Source: CAMAVH01 sp046297835 (lineage in GTDB: Bacteria > Pseudomonadota > Alphaproteobacteria > SMXQ01). Taken from it: a stretch of 64,000 nucleotides of DNA. The DNA is taken from positions 37,526 to 101,525 of the forward strand of contig JBKBHI010000013.1 in NCBI GenBank assembly GCA_046297835.1. The letters are read 5' to 3'. The translations under genes and the position numbers were made by a program. Shown here one piece after another: positions 33,574-44,309 of the stretch; position 1 is the first letter of the stretch; every line of letters begins with the position of its first letter. Below the pieces are notes generated by a model. The model did not search any database. It had not been told where the DNA came from and saw nothing but the letters and a program-made list of their open reading frames with translations.

Positions 33574-34935
33574 TCAGCCGCGGTTGCTGCCGACTTCCGG
33601 CGCGACGGTGATGCAGCCCATGCCGCGCTGTTCGAGCTGGCGGCAGGCCGAGCGCGCCGTGGCTTCGGTGAGGCCGGTGAGGCGGGCGCGGAAGAATTTG
33701 CTGCCGTCTTCCGCGCCGTCGAGGACGGTCACGCGGGCGGCGGCGAGGGTCTTGGGCAGTTTGCTCTTGGCCTGGCTGGCGGCCTGCTGCGCCGGGGCCG
33801 CGCGACTGAATGCGCCGACCTGGATGGCCCATTCATTGCCGGGGTTGCGCGGCAGGCTGTAGCGCGGCTGCGGCGCGGCAAGGGCGACCATGCTCTCGGT
33901 GTCGCCCTGCTCGAAGGCGAGGGCGGGATCGGTCAGGCCGGCGGCGCGCATCGCGCTGTCCATCTCGGCGTCGGCGCGCGCGCTCTGATGGGACGACGGG
34001 AGCGCGGGCTTGGCCGGCGGCGGATTGACGCCGGCGACCATGGCCGGCGCCGGGCTGGTGATGGTGTTGTCGAACGCCTGTTCCATCAGCTGCACCATGC
34101 GCGCGTCGCGCCAAGTGCCCGATTCGCCGCCGAGGACGACGCCGACGAGGCGGCGGCCGTCGCGCGTGGCGGAGGAGGCGAGGTTGAAGCCGGATGCGCG
34201 GATGTAGCCGGTCTTGAGGCCGTCCGCTCCTTCGAGCCGGTTCAGCACGCGGTTGTGGTTGGCGATGGTGACGCCCTTGTAGGTGAACTCGCGCGTGGCG
34301 AAGAAGTGGTAGTGCTGCGGGAAGTCGCGGCGCAGCGCGCGCGACAGGGTGGCGAGGTCGCGCGCGGTGCTGACCTGCTGCGGATCGGGCAGGCCGTTGG
34401 CGTTCTTGAACACCGTGTTGCGCATGCCGAGCGCCTGGGCGCGCTTGGTCATCTGCGCGGCGAAGGCGGCTTCGGTGCCGGCGATGGTCTCGCCGAGCGC
34501 GGTCGCCGCGTCGTTGGCCGACTTGGTGACGAGGGCGAGAATCGCCTGGCGCACGGTGAAGTTGTCGCCCGGCGCGAGGCCGATGCGCGACGGCGCCTGA
34601 TTGGCGGCGTGCTGCGAAATCTTGAGCTTGGTGTCGAAGCCGAGGCGCTTCTTCTCGATCGCCTCGAAGGCCATGTAGATGGTCATCATCTTGGTCAGCG
34701 ACGCCGGATAGCGGCGGTCGTCGGCGTTGACCTGATGCAGCACGCGGCCGGTGGCGTCGTCGATGACGATGGCGGCGTAGCGCGTCGGCACCGGTTCGGC
34801 TTTCTTGACCGCAGCCTCGGCCGGCGCGTCGATGGTCCACGCCGCGCAAGCGCCAGCGAGGAGAGCCGCGGCGACGATGCCGCGACGGATTGGACGGACC
34901 AAGCCTTGCGGCGCCCCAAAAACCCTAAAGCTCAC
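33574..34935 (-). CDS. D-alanyl-D-alanine carboxypeptidase with SPOR domain (GTG start)
   Basis: The 453-residue penicillin-binding protein has a signal sequence (about residues 17-42) and the S11 catalytic domain with SxxK in PASLTKMM, SxN in TKSANDAA and KTG in GLKTGYIRAS. A low-complexity linker follows, then a SPOR domain (about 368-448, EWAIQVGAFSRAAPAQQAAS) that binds denuded glycan at division sites. It trims the pentapeptide terminal D-Ala. The GTG start lacks a strong ribosome binding site. Confidence 0.92.
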   Translation of the reverse strand: MSFRVFGAPQGLVRPIRRGIVAAALLAGACAAWTIDAPAEAAVKKAEPVPTRYAAIVIDDATGRVLHQVNADDRRYPASLTKMMTIYMAFEAIEKKRLGFDTKLKISQHAANQAPSRIGLAPGDNFTVRQAILALVTKSANDAATALGETIAGTEAAFAAQMTKRAQALGMRNTVFKNANGLPDPQQVSTARDLATLSRALRRDFPQHYHFFATREFTYKGVTIANHNRVLNRLEGADGLKTGYIRASGFNLASSATRDGRRLVGVVLGGESGTWRDARMVQLMEQAFDNTITSPAPAMVAGVNPPPAKPALPSSHQSARADAEMDSAMRAAGLTDPALAFEQGDTESMVALAAPQPRYSLPRNPGNEWAIQVGAFSRAAPAQQAASQAKSKLPKTLAAARVTVLDGAEDGSKFFRARLTGLTEATARSACRQLEQRGMGCITVAPEVGSNRG

Positions 34936-35033
34936 CGGCCGGATCCCCCGGTTGAATGTGACCCCTGAATGGCCGACCGCCCGAGCCCCGGGCCAGACGG
35001 TTAACCAATCCGATTAATGGCCGCATGGTAAAA

Positions 35034-35046
35034 GAATCAATGATTC
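35034..35046. promoter_or_regulatory. 13-base perfect palindrome in the carboxypeptidase-lipoprotein gap
   Basis: GAATCA-A-TGATTC is a perfect inverted repeat in an AT-rich patch between divergent genes (34936-35166). It has the size of a dimeric regulator operator. The regulator is unknown and no convincing -35/-10 pair was found around it. Confidence 0.35.
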
Positions 35047-35166
35047 CCTGTCTATACGTAATGTTCTAAAGGTGAATTTTTAGTGAAGCGGGCGATAGGT
35101 CGATAAACCCATCTTTCTGCCGTAAGGTCGGAACCTGCGCCGCCCCCGTTACGTTCGAGTGTGATC

Positions 35167-35862
35167 ATGAGCTTTTCCCCCCGCCTGCTGCTGTCCGTCA
35201 TGACCGCCCTGACCCTTGGGGCCTGCGCCTATGGCGGCGAGCGATCGAGCAATCCGCTGACGCTGAGCATGACTTGGTTCAGCTATCTCGACGCGGGCGA
35301 CCTGCGTAAAGCCTGCGCCGCCGGGGGGCCGGAGGCTTACCGCATCGCCTTCAACGGCAATTACGACGAGCAGCTTCGGACCTACGACGTTACCGACGTA
35401 TCCGGCGCCGGCGCGCGCATGGCGGTGCGGGTGCGCGGCATGACCGGCGACGTTCTCGGCCTGCGCCTGGAGGATCCGCTGCGCTCCTGGCGCGGCGACC
35501 AGAGCGTCGTCAGCCTCAGTCCGGCGGACATGGCCGCCCTGCGTCAAAGCCTCGCCGATAGCGGCGCTTTCGCTCCGGCTCCCGCCGGTTTGGAGCTCAA
35601 GGCTCAGGGTTTCTACTGGATCGTGGCGGCTTGTCAGGCGGGGCGCTTCTCTTACCACGCCTGGCAATGGCCGGGGGCGGCCTATGACCGCCTGAGCTTC
35701 CCGGCGCTGTTGGCCCGCCTGGATCGGACCGGCGTGCCGCTTAACCCGCCGCGCGACACCCGGCCCGCTTATCCAACCGGCCGCGATCTAGGCGATCAGC
35801 CGACCAATTTCCAACTCCGGGTCGGCAAGGACGGGATCGCCAACCTGCTGACGGCATTCTAA
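35167..35862 (+). CDS. predicted lipoprotein of unknown function
   Basis: The 231-residue protein starts with a lipoprotein signal (MSFSPRLLLSVMTALTLGAC) whose lipobox LGAC places the acylated Cys at residue 20. I do not recognise the mature part; it contains WFSYLDAGDLRKACAAGG, a beta-rich middle, and a C-terminal FQLRVGKDGIANLL. A GTG six bases earlier is also in frame. ATG is preferred because the signal peptide then has normal length. It stands alone, divergent from the carboxypeptidase. Confidence 0.75.
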   Translation: MSFSPRLLLSVMTALTLGACAYGGERSSNPLTLSMTWFSYLDAGDLRKACAAGGPEAYRIAFNGNYDEQLRTYDVTDVSGAGARMAVRVRGMTGDVLGLRLEDPLRSWRGDQSVVSLSPADMAALRQSLADSGAFAPAPAGLELKAQGFYWIVAACQAGRFSYHAWQWPGAAYDRLSFPALLARLDRTGVPLNPPRDTRPAYPTGRDLGDQPTNFQLRVGKDGIANLLTAF

Positions 35863-35926
35863 GCGCCGCCCGGCAAGATCAGTCACTTTTTCATACCATT
35901 TTTATGCTGCGCTGCACAAATTAACC

Positions 35927-35956
35927 TTGACGGTCAGCCAGGGCGGGCGCATATAG
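35927..35956 (+). promoter_or_regulatory. candidate phasin promoter
   Basis: TTGACG at 35927-35932 and CATATA at 35951-35956 are 18 bases apart, predicting a start near 35963. The -10 is imperfect and alternative registers (TATAGG) exist. The two CTGC-N3-GCAG sites begin immediately downstream. Confidence 0.5.
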
Positions 35957-35963
35957 GGTCTAT

Positions 35964-35995
35964 GCTGCATTGCAGCAAAGGCTGCGGGGCAGCCT
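35964..35995. promoter_or_regulatory. two tandem PhaR-like operators upstream of the phasin gene
   Basis: TGCTGC-ATT-GCAGCA (35964-35978) and GGCTGC-GGG-GCAGCC (35981-35995) are perfect inverted repeats of the form CTGC-N3-GCAG, 17 bases centre to centre. From memory, the polyhydroxyalkanoate-responsive repressor PhaR binds this motif at phasin promoters in other alphaproteobacteria. A third TGC-rich patch (TGCTGCGCTGCA) lies at about 35905-35916. Confidence 0.65.
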
Positions 35996-36068
35996 CGTAT
36001 TGAGCCCGTATTCGTTCGTCCGTTTACCCCTCGTCCCAGACCATTACGCGCCCCCATAGGAGATCGCG

Positions 36069-36623
36069 ATGACCGAGAAGACCACTGCCAAGGCCGCGAA
36101 GGCCGCTGACGCCGTCCTCACCCCCGCCGAGCAGATCTATGCCGCCTTCGTCGAAAGCGCCGAGCTGATGCTCAAGGCGAGCGCCGACGCCGCGCGCAAG
36201 ACCTACGACACCGCCGTCTCCGCCACGCGCGAGCCGGCCGCGACCGCCATGAAGACCGGCGGCCTCGCCATGAAGGACTACGACGACGCCATCGCCTTCG
36301 GCCGCGACAACATCGAGGCCGTGACCGAAGCCGGCACCATCGCCGTCGGCGGCATGAAGGACGTCGGCAAGGAATGGGTCGCGCTGGCCCAGAAGTCGGC
36401 CGACGAGATCCCGGCCGCCGTCAAGGCGCTCGCCGCCTGCAAGACCGTGAAGGAAGCGGCCGAGCTCCAGAGCGATTACGCCAAAGCCAGCATCGAGAGC
36501 TTCACCGCCACGGCGATGAAGTTCCAGCAGCTCGGCCTCAAGGTCGCGACCGCCAGCGTCGAGCCGATCAACAAGCGCTTCGCCGAAGCCGTCAGCAAGT
36601 ACGGCAAGCCGTTCGCGGCGTAA
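36069..36623 (+). CDS. phasin family protein
   Basis: The 184-residue, cysteine-poor, helical protein covers polyhydroxyalkanoate granules. It has the phasin core (about residues 60-155: AMKDYDDAIAFGRDNIEAVTEAGTIAVGGMKDVGKEWVALAQKSADE, then AACKTVKEAAELQSDYAKASIESF) and an alanine/lysine-rich N-terminus. A TAGGAGAT ribosome binding site precedes it. It is a single-gene unit with its own promoter, operators and terminator. Phasins of this family also occur in non-PHA roles, but the operators favour the PHA role. Confidence 0.9.
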   Translation: MTEKTTAKAAKAADAVLTPAEQIYAAFVESAELMLKASADAARKTYDTAVSATREPAATAMKTGGLAMKDYDDAIAFGRDNIEAVTEAGTIAVGGMKDVGKEWVALAQKSADEIPAAVKALAACKTVKEAAELQSDYAKASIESFTATAMKFQQLGLKVATASVEPINKRFAEAVSKYGKPFAA

Positions 36624-36997
36624 GCCTTTGCGCATGGCGCGGGCGTCTCGCCTGCGCGCTGAATAGCGGGCGTCTCGCCCGCGGATGGAAAGCCCGGCCT
36701 CGCGCCGGGCTTTTCGCGTCTGGCGGCCAGTTTCCGGCGAGAGAGCGGCGCGCCGGTTTTCCCCGGAGTTTTCCTGGCGAATCCGGCGGATAGGCGAAGT
36801 TGGCACTTCCGTTCGCGCCATGCGTTCCCATATGATGAACAGCGATGGCAGACATCGCCGCAACCGTCGACTGGGTGATGATCGGTACCGCTGAGAGACG
36901 AGACGAACGGGGCGCTTGCCGCCCGGCTTCGGCCGCCGCCGATCGCGCCGGCGCCGTGTCTCGCGAACTGCCGAAATTCCCCGCCGTCCCTTTTCCC
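36624..36997 (+). other. phasin-clpS gap: two tandem hairpins, terminator, no certain gene
   Basis: After the phasin stop come two related hairpins, GCGCGGGCG-TCT-CGCCTGCGC (36637-36657) and GCGGGCG-TCT-CGCCCGC (36666-36682), then the terminator. Both share the core GGGCGTCTCGCC and look like copies of a small palindromic repeat. The remaining 280 bases hold an in-frame upstream extension of clpS from 36845 but no other supported gene. Confidence 0.55.
36689..36716 (+). terminator. intrinsic terminator of the phasin gene
   Basis: AAAGCCCGGC (36689-36698), loop CTCGC, GCCGGGCTTT (36704-36713) form a perfect 10-pair stem ending in TTTTCG. It is 66 bases after the phasin stop. Confidence 0.88.
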
Positions 36998-37447
36998 ATG
37001 CCTTGGCCGATGCCGTCCTCGCCCGCAGCCCTCTTTCATCCGCGTTGGAGCCTCGCTCGCCGCGCCGCCGTTAACGGTTCGGCAAGGCGCGCGCCGCGCG
37101 CCGCGCACGGAAACGGCGGACCCGGCAAGAATGGGGCCGGCAATAATGGCGGTTCTGGCACCGGCGTCATCACGCGGACGCGCGCTAAGACGGCAAAACC
37201 GTCCATGTACAAAGTGCTGCTGTTGAACGACGACTACACGCCGATGGAGTTCGTCATTCACGTCCTCGAAAGGTTCTTCCACAAGAATCACGACGAGGCG
37301 ACGCAGATCATGCTGCATGTCCATCGCAAGGGCGTCGGCATCTGCGGGGTTTATCCCTACGAGATCGCCGAGACGAAAGTGACTCAAGTGATTGACCTTG
37401 CGCGCAAGCACCAGCATCCTTTGCAGTGCACGCTGGAGAAAGATTGA
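36998..37447 (+). CDS. clpS: ATP-dependent Clp protease adaptor ClpS, start uncertain
   Basis: The conserved core (from ITRTRAKTAKPSMYKVLLLNDDYTPMEFVIHVLERFFHKNHDEATQIMLHVHRKG to the end) is complete, with the NDD that binds N-degron amino groups and the hydrophobic pocket Met. ClpS delivers proteins with Leu, Phe, Trp or Tyr N-termini to ClpA. The ATG at 36998 gives 149 residues with a Gly/Asn-rich linker. Other in-frame starts are 36845 (200 residues), GTG 36956 and ATG 37010, and none has a clear ribosome binding site. clpA follows 179 bases later. Confidence 0.92.
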   Translation: MPWPMPSSPAALFHPRWSLARRAAVNGSARRAPRAAHGNGGPGKNGAGNNGGSGTGVITRTRAKTAKPSMYKVLLLNDDYTPMEFVIHVLERFFHKNHDEATQIMLHVHRKGVGICGVYPYEIAETKVTQVIDLARKHQHPLQCTLEKD

Positions 37448-37502
37448 GATGCGCGGCGCTGCCTTAATTCGGCCTGAAGTTTGCAGGCATGATTCGACGA
37501 GA

Positions 37503-37526
37503 CCCTTCGCTCGGCGTGACGAAGGG
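37503..37526 (+). other. hairpin between clpS and clpA
   Basis: CCCTTCG and CGAAGGG pair around a ten-base loop. It is followed by GGCCC and not by a T-run, so it is not a typical terminator. It may separate or process clpS and clpA messages. Confidence 0.35.
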
Positions 37527-37626
37527 GGCCCATCAGGGCCGCGGCCGGACAGGCGTCGATAACGTCCGCTGCGGGGGCACGAGTTGAGGGGTACTTTGAC
37601 AAGACCAGCGGAAAAGGAACCAACCG

Positions 37627-39951
<2,325 letters not shown>

Positions 39952-39970
39952 GCCGCGCATCACCGAAACG

Positions 39971-40001
39971 AAAAGCCCCGGTCGCGAGACCGGGGCTTTT
40001 T
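39971..40001. terminator. bidirectional terminator between clpA and a convergent gene
   Basis: AAAAGCCCCGGTC, loop GCGA, GACCGGGGCTTTT form a perfect 13-pair stem with a T-run on both strands. It is placed midway between the clpA stop and the minus-strand stop at 40020. Confidence 0.93.
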
Positions 40002-40019
40002 CATTCCAGGCAAGCGAAT

Positions 40020-40376
40020 TCACGACGCGGTCTGCTTCTCCGCCTTATGCACATACCGCCGCCGGATGACGCGCTCGCCGTGGACGACGTCGCTCTCGAT
40101 CACGTCCATGCCGAGCGCGAGCGGCACGCGCATGTAGCCGCATTTGAGCGTGAAGATGGCGACCTCGCCGCGCGCGACGCCGACCAGCGCCAGAGCGTTG
40201 CAGAAGATGATCGACGAGCCGTCGGCATAGTGGATCGAGACCTTGTGATGAAAGTCGCCCTGTTCGAGCTGGCCGGCCTGCTTGATCTCATCGGCGCTGC
40301 GCCCGGTGCGTTTGGCGAGCGCCGCGGCCCAGATTTCCAGAAGGCGGGCGTCGGGATGTTTGGTCGCGTCGGTCAT
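40020..40376 (-). CDS. hypothetical protein, 118 residues
   Basis: I do not recognise the family. The protein is soluble and mixed alpha/beta: an N-terminal helix (LLEIWAAALAKRTGRSADEI), then HHKVSIHYADGSSIIFCNALALVG and a basic C-terminus (GERVIRRRYVHKAEK). It starts by overlapping the GNAT gene stop (ATGA), so the two are probably made together. Codon use looks like that of its neighbours. Confidence 0.7.
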   Translation of the reverse strand: MTDATKHPDARLLEIWAAALAKRTGRSADEIKQAGQLEQGDFHHKVSIHYADGSSIIFCNALALVGVARGEVAIFTLKCGYMRVPLALGMDVIESDVVHGERVIRRRYVHKAEKQTAS

Positions 40377-41620
40377 GGTTCGTCCTCGAAATGGCGGCCG
40401 GCCTTATCCATGGTATCGGGCAGGCCGGCGATCACCTCGCCGTCGTTGTTCTTCTTGAACGGCCCGTGGGCGATCAGGGCGTCGTTCGAGCGCTCGATCT
40501 GGGCGCGCTCGGAGCGCAGGAAGCGGTCCACCGCGCTGCGGAATCCGGCGTCCTCGATCCAATGGGCGCTCCAGGTCGCGGCGGGCAGATAGCCGCGCCC
40601 GAGCTTGTGGCTGCCGCCGCCGGCGCCGGCCTCGACGCGCGCCAAGCCGCGCTCGATGGCGAAATCCATCGCCTGATAGTAGCAAACCTCGAAATGCAGG
40701 CAGGGATGCTCCTCGAGCGCGCCCCAGTTGCGGCCGTAAAGCGCGTCATGGCCGATGATGTTGATCGCCCCGGCGACGGCGCGGCCCTCGCGGTAGGCGA
40801 GCACCAGCAGCACGTCCTCCGCCATCGTCTCGCCGAGGCGCGTGAAGAAGTCCGGCTCAAGGTAAGCCTGGCCCCATTTGCGGCCCGCCGTATCGAGATA
40901 GAATTGATAGAACGCGTCCCAATCGGCGGGCGTGATGGCGCTGCCGGTCAGGCGCTTGATCTCGATGCCGGCGCTCACCGCTTGCAGGCGCTCCTTGCGG
41001 ATGGTCTTGCGCTTGCGCGATGACAGGGCGGCGAGGAAATCGTCGAATGTCGCGTAGCCGGCATTGTGCCAGTGGAATTGCTGGCCTTCGCGCAACAGAA
41101 AGCCGTGGTCGGCGAGCAGATCGGCCTGCGGCTTGGCGATGAAGTTGACGTGCAGCGACGAGACGCCGTGACGGCGCGCGACCTCGATCAGCGCGCCGGC
41201 CAGCGCGTCGTCGGTCCCGGGCGGCGCGCCCTCGCGGAGCAGCAGGCGCGGGCCGGTGACGGGCGTGAAGGGCACGGCGGCGAGCAATTTGGGATAGTAA
41301 GCGCCGCCGGCGCGCTCCCACGCCTCGGCCCAGGCCCAGTCGAAGACATATTCGCCGTAGCTGTGGCCCTTGAGATAGAGCGGCGCGACGCCGACGATCC
41401 TGCCGTCTCCATCGCGCGCGACGAGATGCTGCGGCTGCCAGCCGGTGGCGCGCGTCGCCGAGCCGCTGGCCTCGGCGGCGTGCAGGAAGGCGTGCGCCAG
41501 GAAGGGGTTGCTGCCGGCGGCGTGGGGGCGGGCGCAGGCGTCCCAATCGGCGGCCGGAATCTCGGCAATGGCCGGAACCACCGCCGCGCTCAGGCCGATC
41601 TTGCCGTCGCCGTCCGCCAT
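40373..41620 (-). CDS. GNAT-superfamily / DUF482 (FemAB-like) protein
   Basis: The 415-residue protein resembles the DUF482 group of double-GNAT proteins related to FemX-type aminoacyl transferases. Typical pieces are NPFLAHAFLHAAEASGSA, GVAPLYLKGHSYGEYVFDWAWA, SSRKRKTIRKER and the C-terminal HFEVCYYQAMDFAIERGLARVEAGAGGGSHKLGRGYLP. The function is not established; annotations of peptidoglycan biosynthesis rest on distant similarity. It lies between the antiporter and the 118-residue gene. Confidence 0.8.
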   Translation of the reverse strand: MADGDGKIGLSAAVVPAIAEIPAADWDACARPHAAGSNPFLAHAFLHAAEASGSATRATGWQPQHLVARDGDGRIVGVAPLYLKGHSYGEYVFDWAWAEAWERAGGAYYPKLLAAVPFTPVTGPRLLLREGAPPGTDDALAGALIEVARRHGVSSLHVNFIAKPQADLLADHGFLLREGQQFHWHNAGYATFDDFLAALSSRKRKTIRKERLQAVSAGIEIKRLTGSAITPADWDAFYQFYLDTAGRKWGQAYLEPDFFTRLGETMAEDVLLVLAYREGRAVAGAINIIGHDALYGRNWGALEEHPCLHFEVCYYQAMDFAIERGLARVEAGAGGGSHKLGRGYLPAATWSAHWIEDAGFRSAVDRFLRSERAQIERSNDALIAHGPFKKNNDGEVIAGLPDTMDKAGRHFEDEP

Positions 41621-41624
41621 GCTC

Positions 41625-43466
<1,842 letters not shown>

Positions 43467-43525
43467 TGAGCGAGACTAGCCGGAAGCCCTCTCCCGCACC
43501 CAGGATTTTTGGCCTAGGCGGCCGT

Positions 43526-43993
43526 TCAGGAAATCTCGATCACCGCGTCGATCTCGACGGCGACGCCGAAGGGCAGGGACGCCACGCCGACGGCGGCGCG
43601 CGCGTGCTTGCCTTTGTCGCCGAACACCTGCACCAGCAGGTCCGACGCGCCGTTGATCACGGCGGGCTGTTCGCCGAACTCGGGCGCGCAATTGACGAAG
43701 CCGCCGAGCTTGACCCAGCGCGCGATGCGGTCGAGATCGCCGCCGCAGGCCGCCTTGGCCTGGGCGATCAGGTTGAGGGCGCAAAGCCGGGCGGCGTCCT
43801 GGCCCTGCTTGACGTCCATGCCGGCGCCGAGCTTGCCGACGAAGCGCCGCTCGCCGTTCCACAGCGTCACCTGGCCGGCGATGAAGACCGTCTTGCCCGT
43901 GACCACGTAAGGCACGTAATTGGCGACCGGCGCGGTCGGGGTGGGAAGCTCGATGCCGAGTTCTTTGAGGCGCGCGTCGATCTGGCCGGCCAT
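43526..43993 (-). CDS. RidA/YjgF family protein
   Basis: The 155-residue protein belongs to the longer RidA-like group (LGIELPTPTAPVANYVPYVVTGKTVFIAGQ, then GFVNCAPEFGEQPAVINGASDLLVQVFGDKGKHARAAVGVASLPFGVAVEIDAVIEI). The Arg that in RidA binds the 2-imino-acid carboxylate appears to be present in HARAAVG. RidA removes reactive enamines and imines. The longer subgroup is less well characterised. AAGGAGA precedes the ATG. Confidence 0.88.
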   Translation of the reverse strand: MAGQIDARLKELGIELPTPTAPVANYVPYVVTGKTVFIAGQVTLWNGERRFVGKLGAGMDVKQGQDAARLCALNLIAQAKAACGGDLDRIARWVKLGGFVNCAPEFGEQPAVINGASDLLVQVFGDKGKHARAAVGVASLPFGVAVEIDAVIEIS

Positions 43994-44069
43994 GGCGGTC
44001 TCCTTGGATGTGTAAGCGGATGGGGGCGAAAACGGATGGGGCGCGAGGATACGCGGCCAATCTCGAAAA

Positions 44070-44119
44070 AGAAAATAGGCGCGAAAATGAAAATGGGGCG
44101 CGGCTCGCGCCGCGCCCCA
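44070..44119 (-). terminator. strong intrinsic terminator upstream of ridA
   Basis: TGGGGCGCGGC (44094-44104) and GCCGCGCCCCA (44109-44119) form a perfect 11-pair stem with a four-base loop. On the minus strand it is followed by TTTTCATTTTC and further T-rich sequence. It lies about 190 bases after the nrdJ stop and just before ridA on the same strand. Confidence 0.82.
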
Positions 44120-44277
44120 AGTCTAATCAGGGAGAACCTACTTACCAAAAGGTACGAGGTACCCAACTAACTGTGTTACCGGCAAATACGCGCCGGCTTG
44201 GTGATTACCCTCCGCTTTACTGTTACGCGCGGAAGGCACCGGGGAGCGCTTCGGCAAGCGCTTGACCCAGGCGTTTA

Positions 44278-44303
44278 GGCCGCCGCCCTTGCGGACGGCG
44301 GCC
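44278..44303 (-). other. GNRA-capped hairpin directly after nrdJ
   Basis: On the minus strand GGCCGCCGTCC-GCAA-GGGCGGCGGCC makes 11 pairs (one T-G) with a GCAA tetraloop, beginning six bases after the nrdJ stop. No T-tract follows (TAAACGCC), so it is more likely a 3' stabilising stem than a terminator. Confidence 0.5.
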
Positions 44304-44309
44304 AATTCT

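Larger units (their letters stand above)
43994..44309 (-). other. nrdJ-ridA gap with possible small RNA
   Basis: This 316-base stretch has no supported protein gene and is visibly less GC-rich at 44120-44240 than its surroundings. On the minus strand it begins with a hairpin just after nrdJ (44278-44303), has a second stem AGCGCTT-GCCG-AAGCGCT at 44245-44262, then an AT-richer segment of about 120 bases with small stems (for example GGTAC-GAG-GTACC at about 44150), and ends in a strong terminator (44094-44119). It could encode a small RNA or a long nrdJ 3' end. Confidence 0.4.

Noticed and set aside
37591..37626. TTGACA just before clpA as a promoter
   Set aside because: It is only 26 bases from the ATG, and no -10 fits at the right distance.
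44210..44250. SRP RNA motif suggested by GGAAGGCACC in the nrdJ-ridA gap
   Set aside because: The flanking GGTCAG...AGCA tetraloop context of SRP RNA is missing, and the surrounding bases do not form the long SRP stem.
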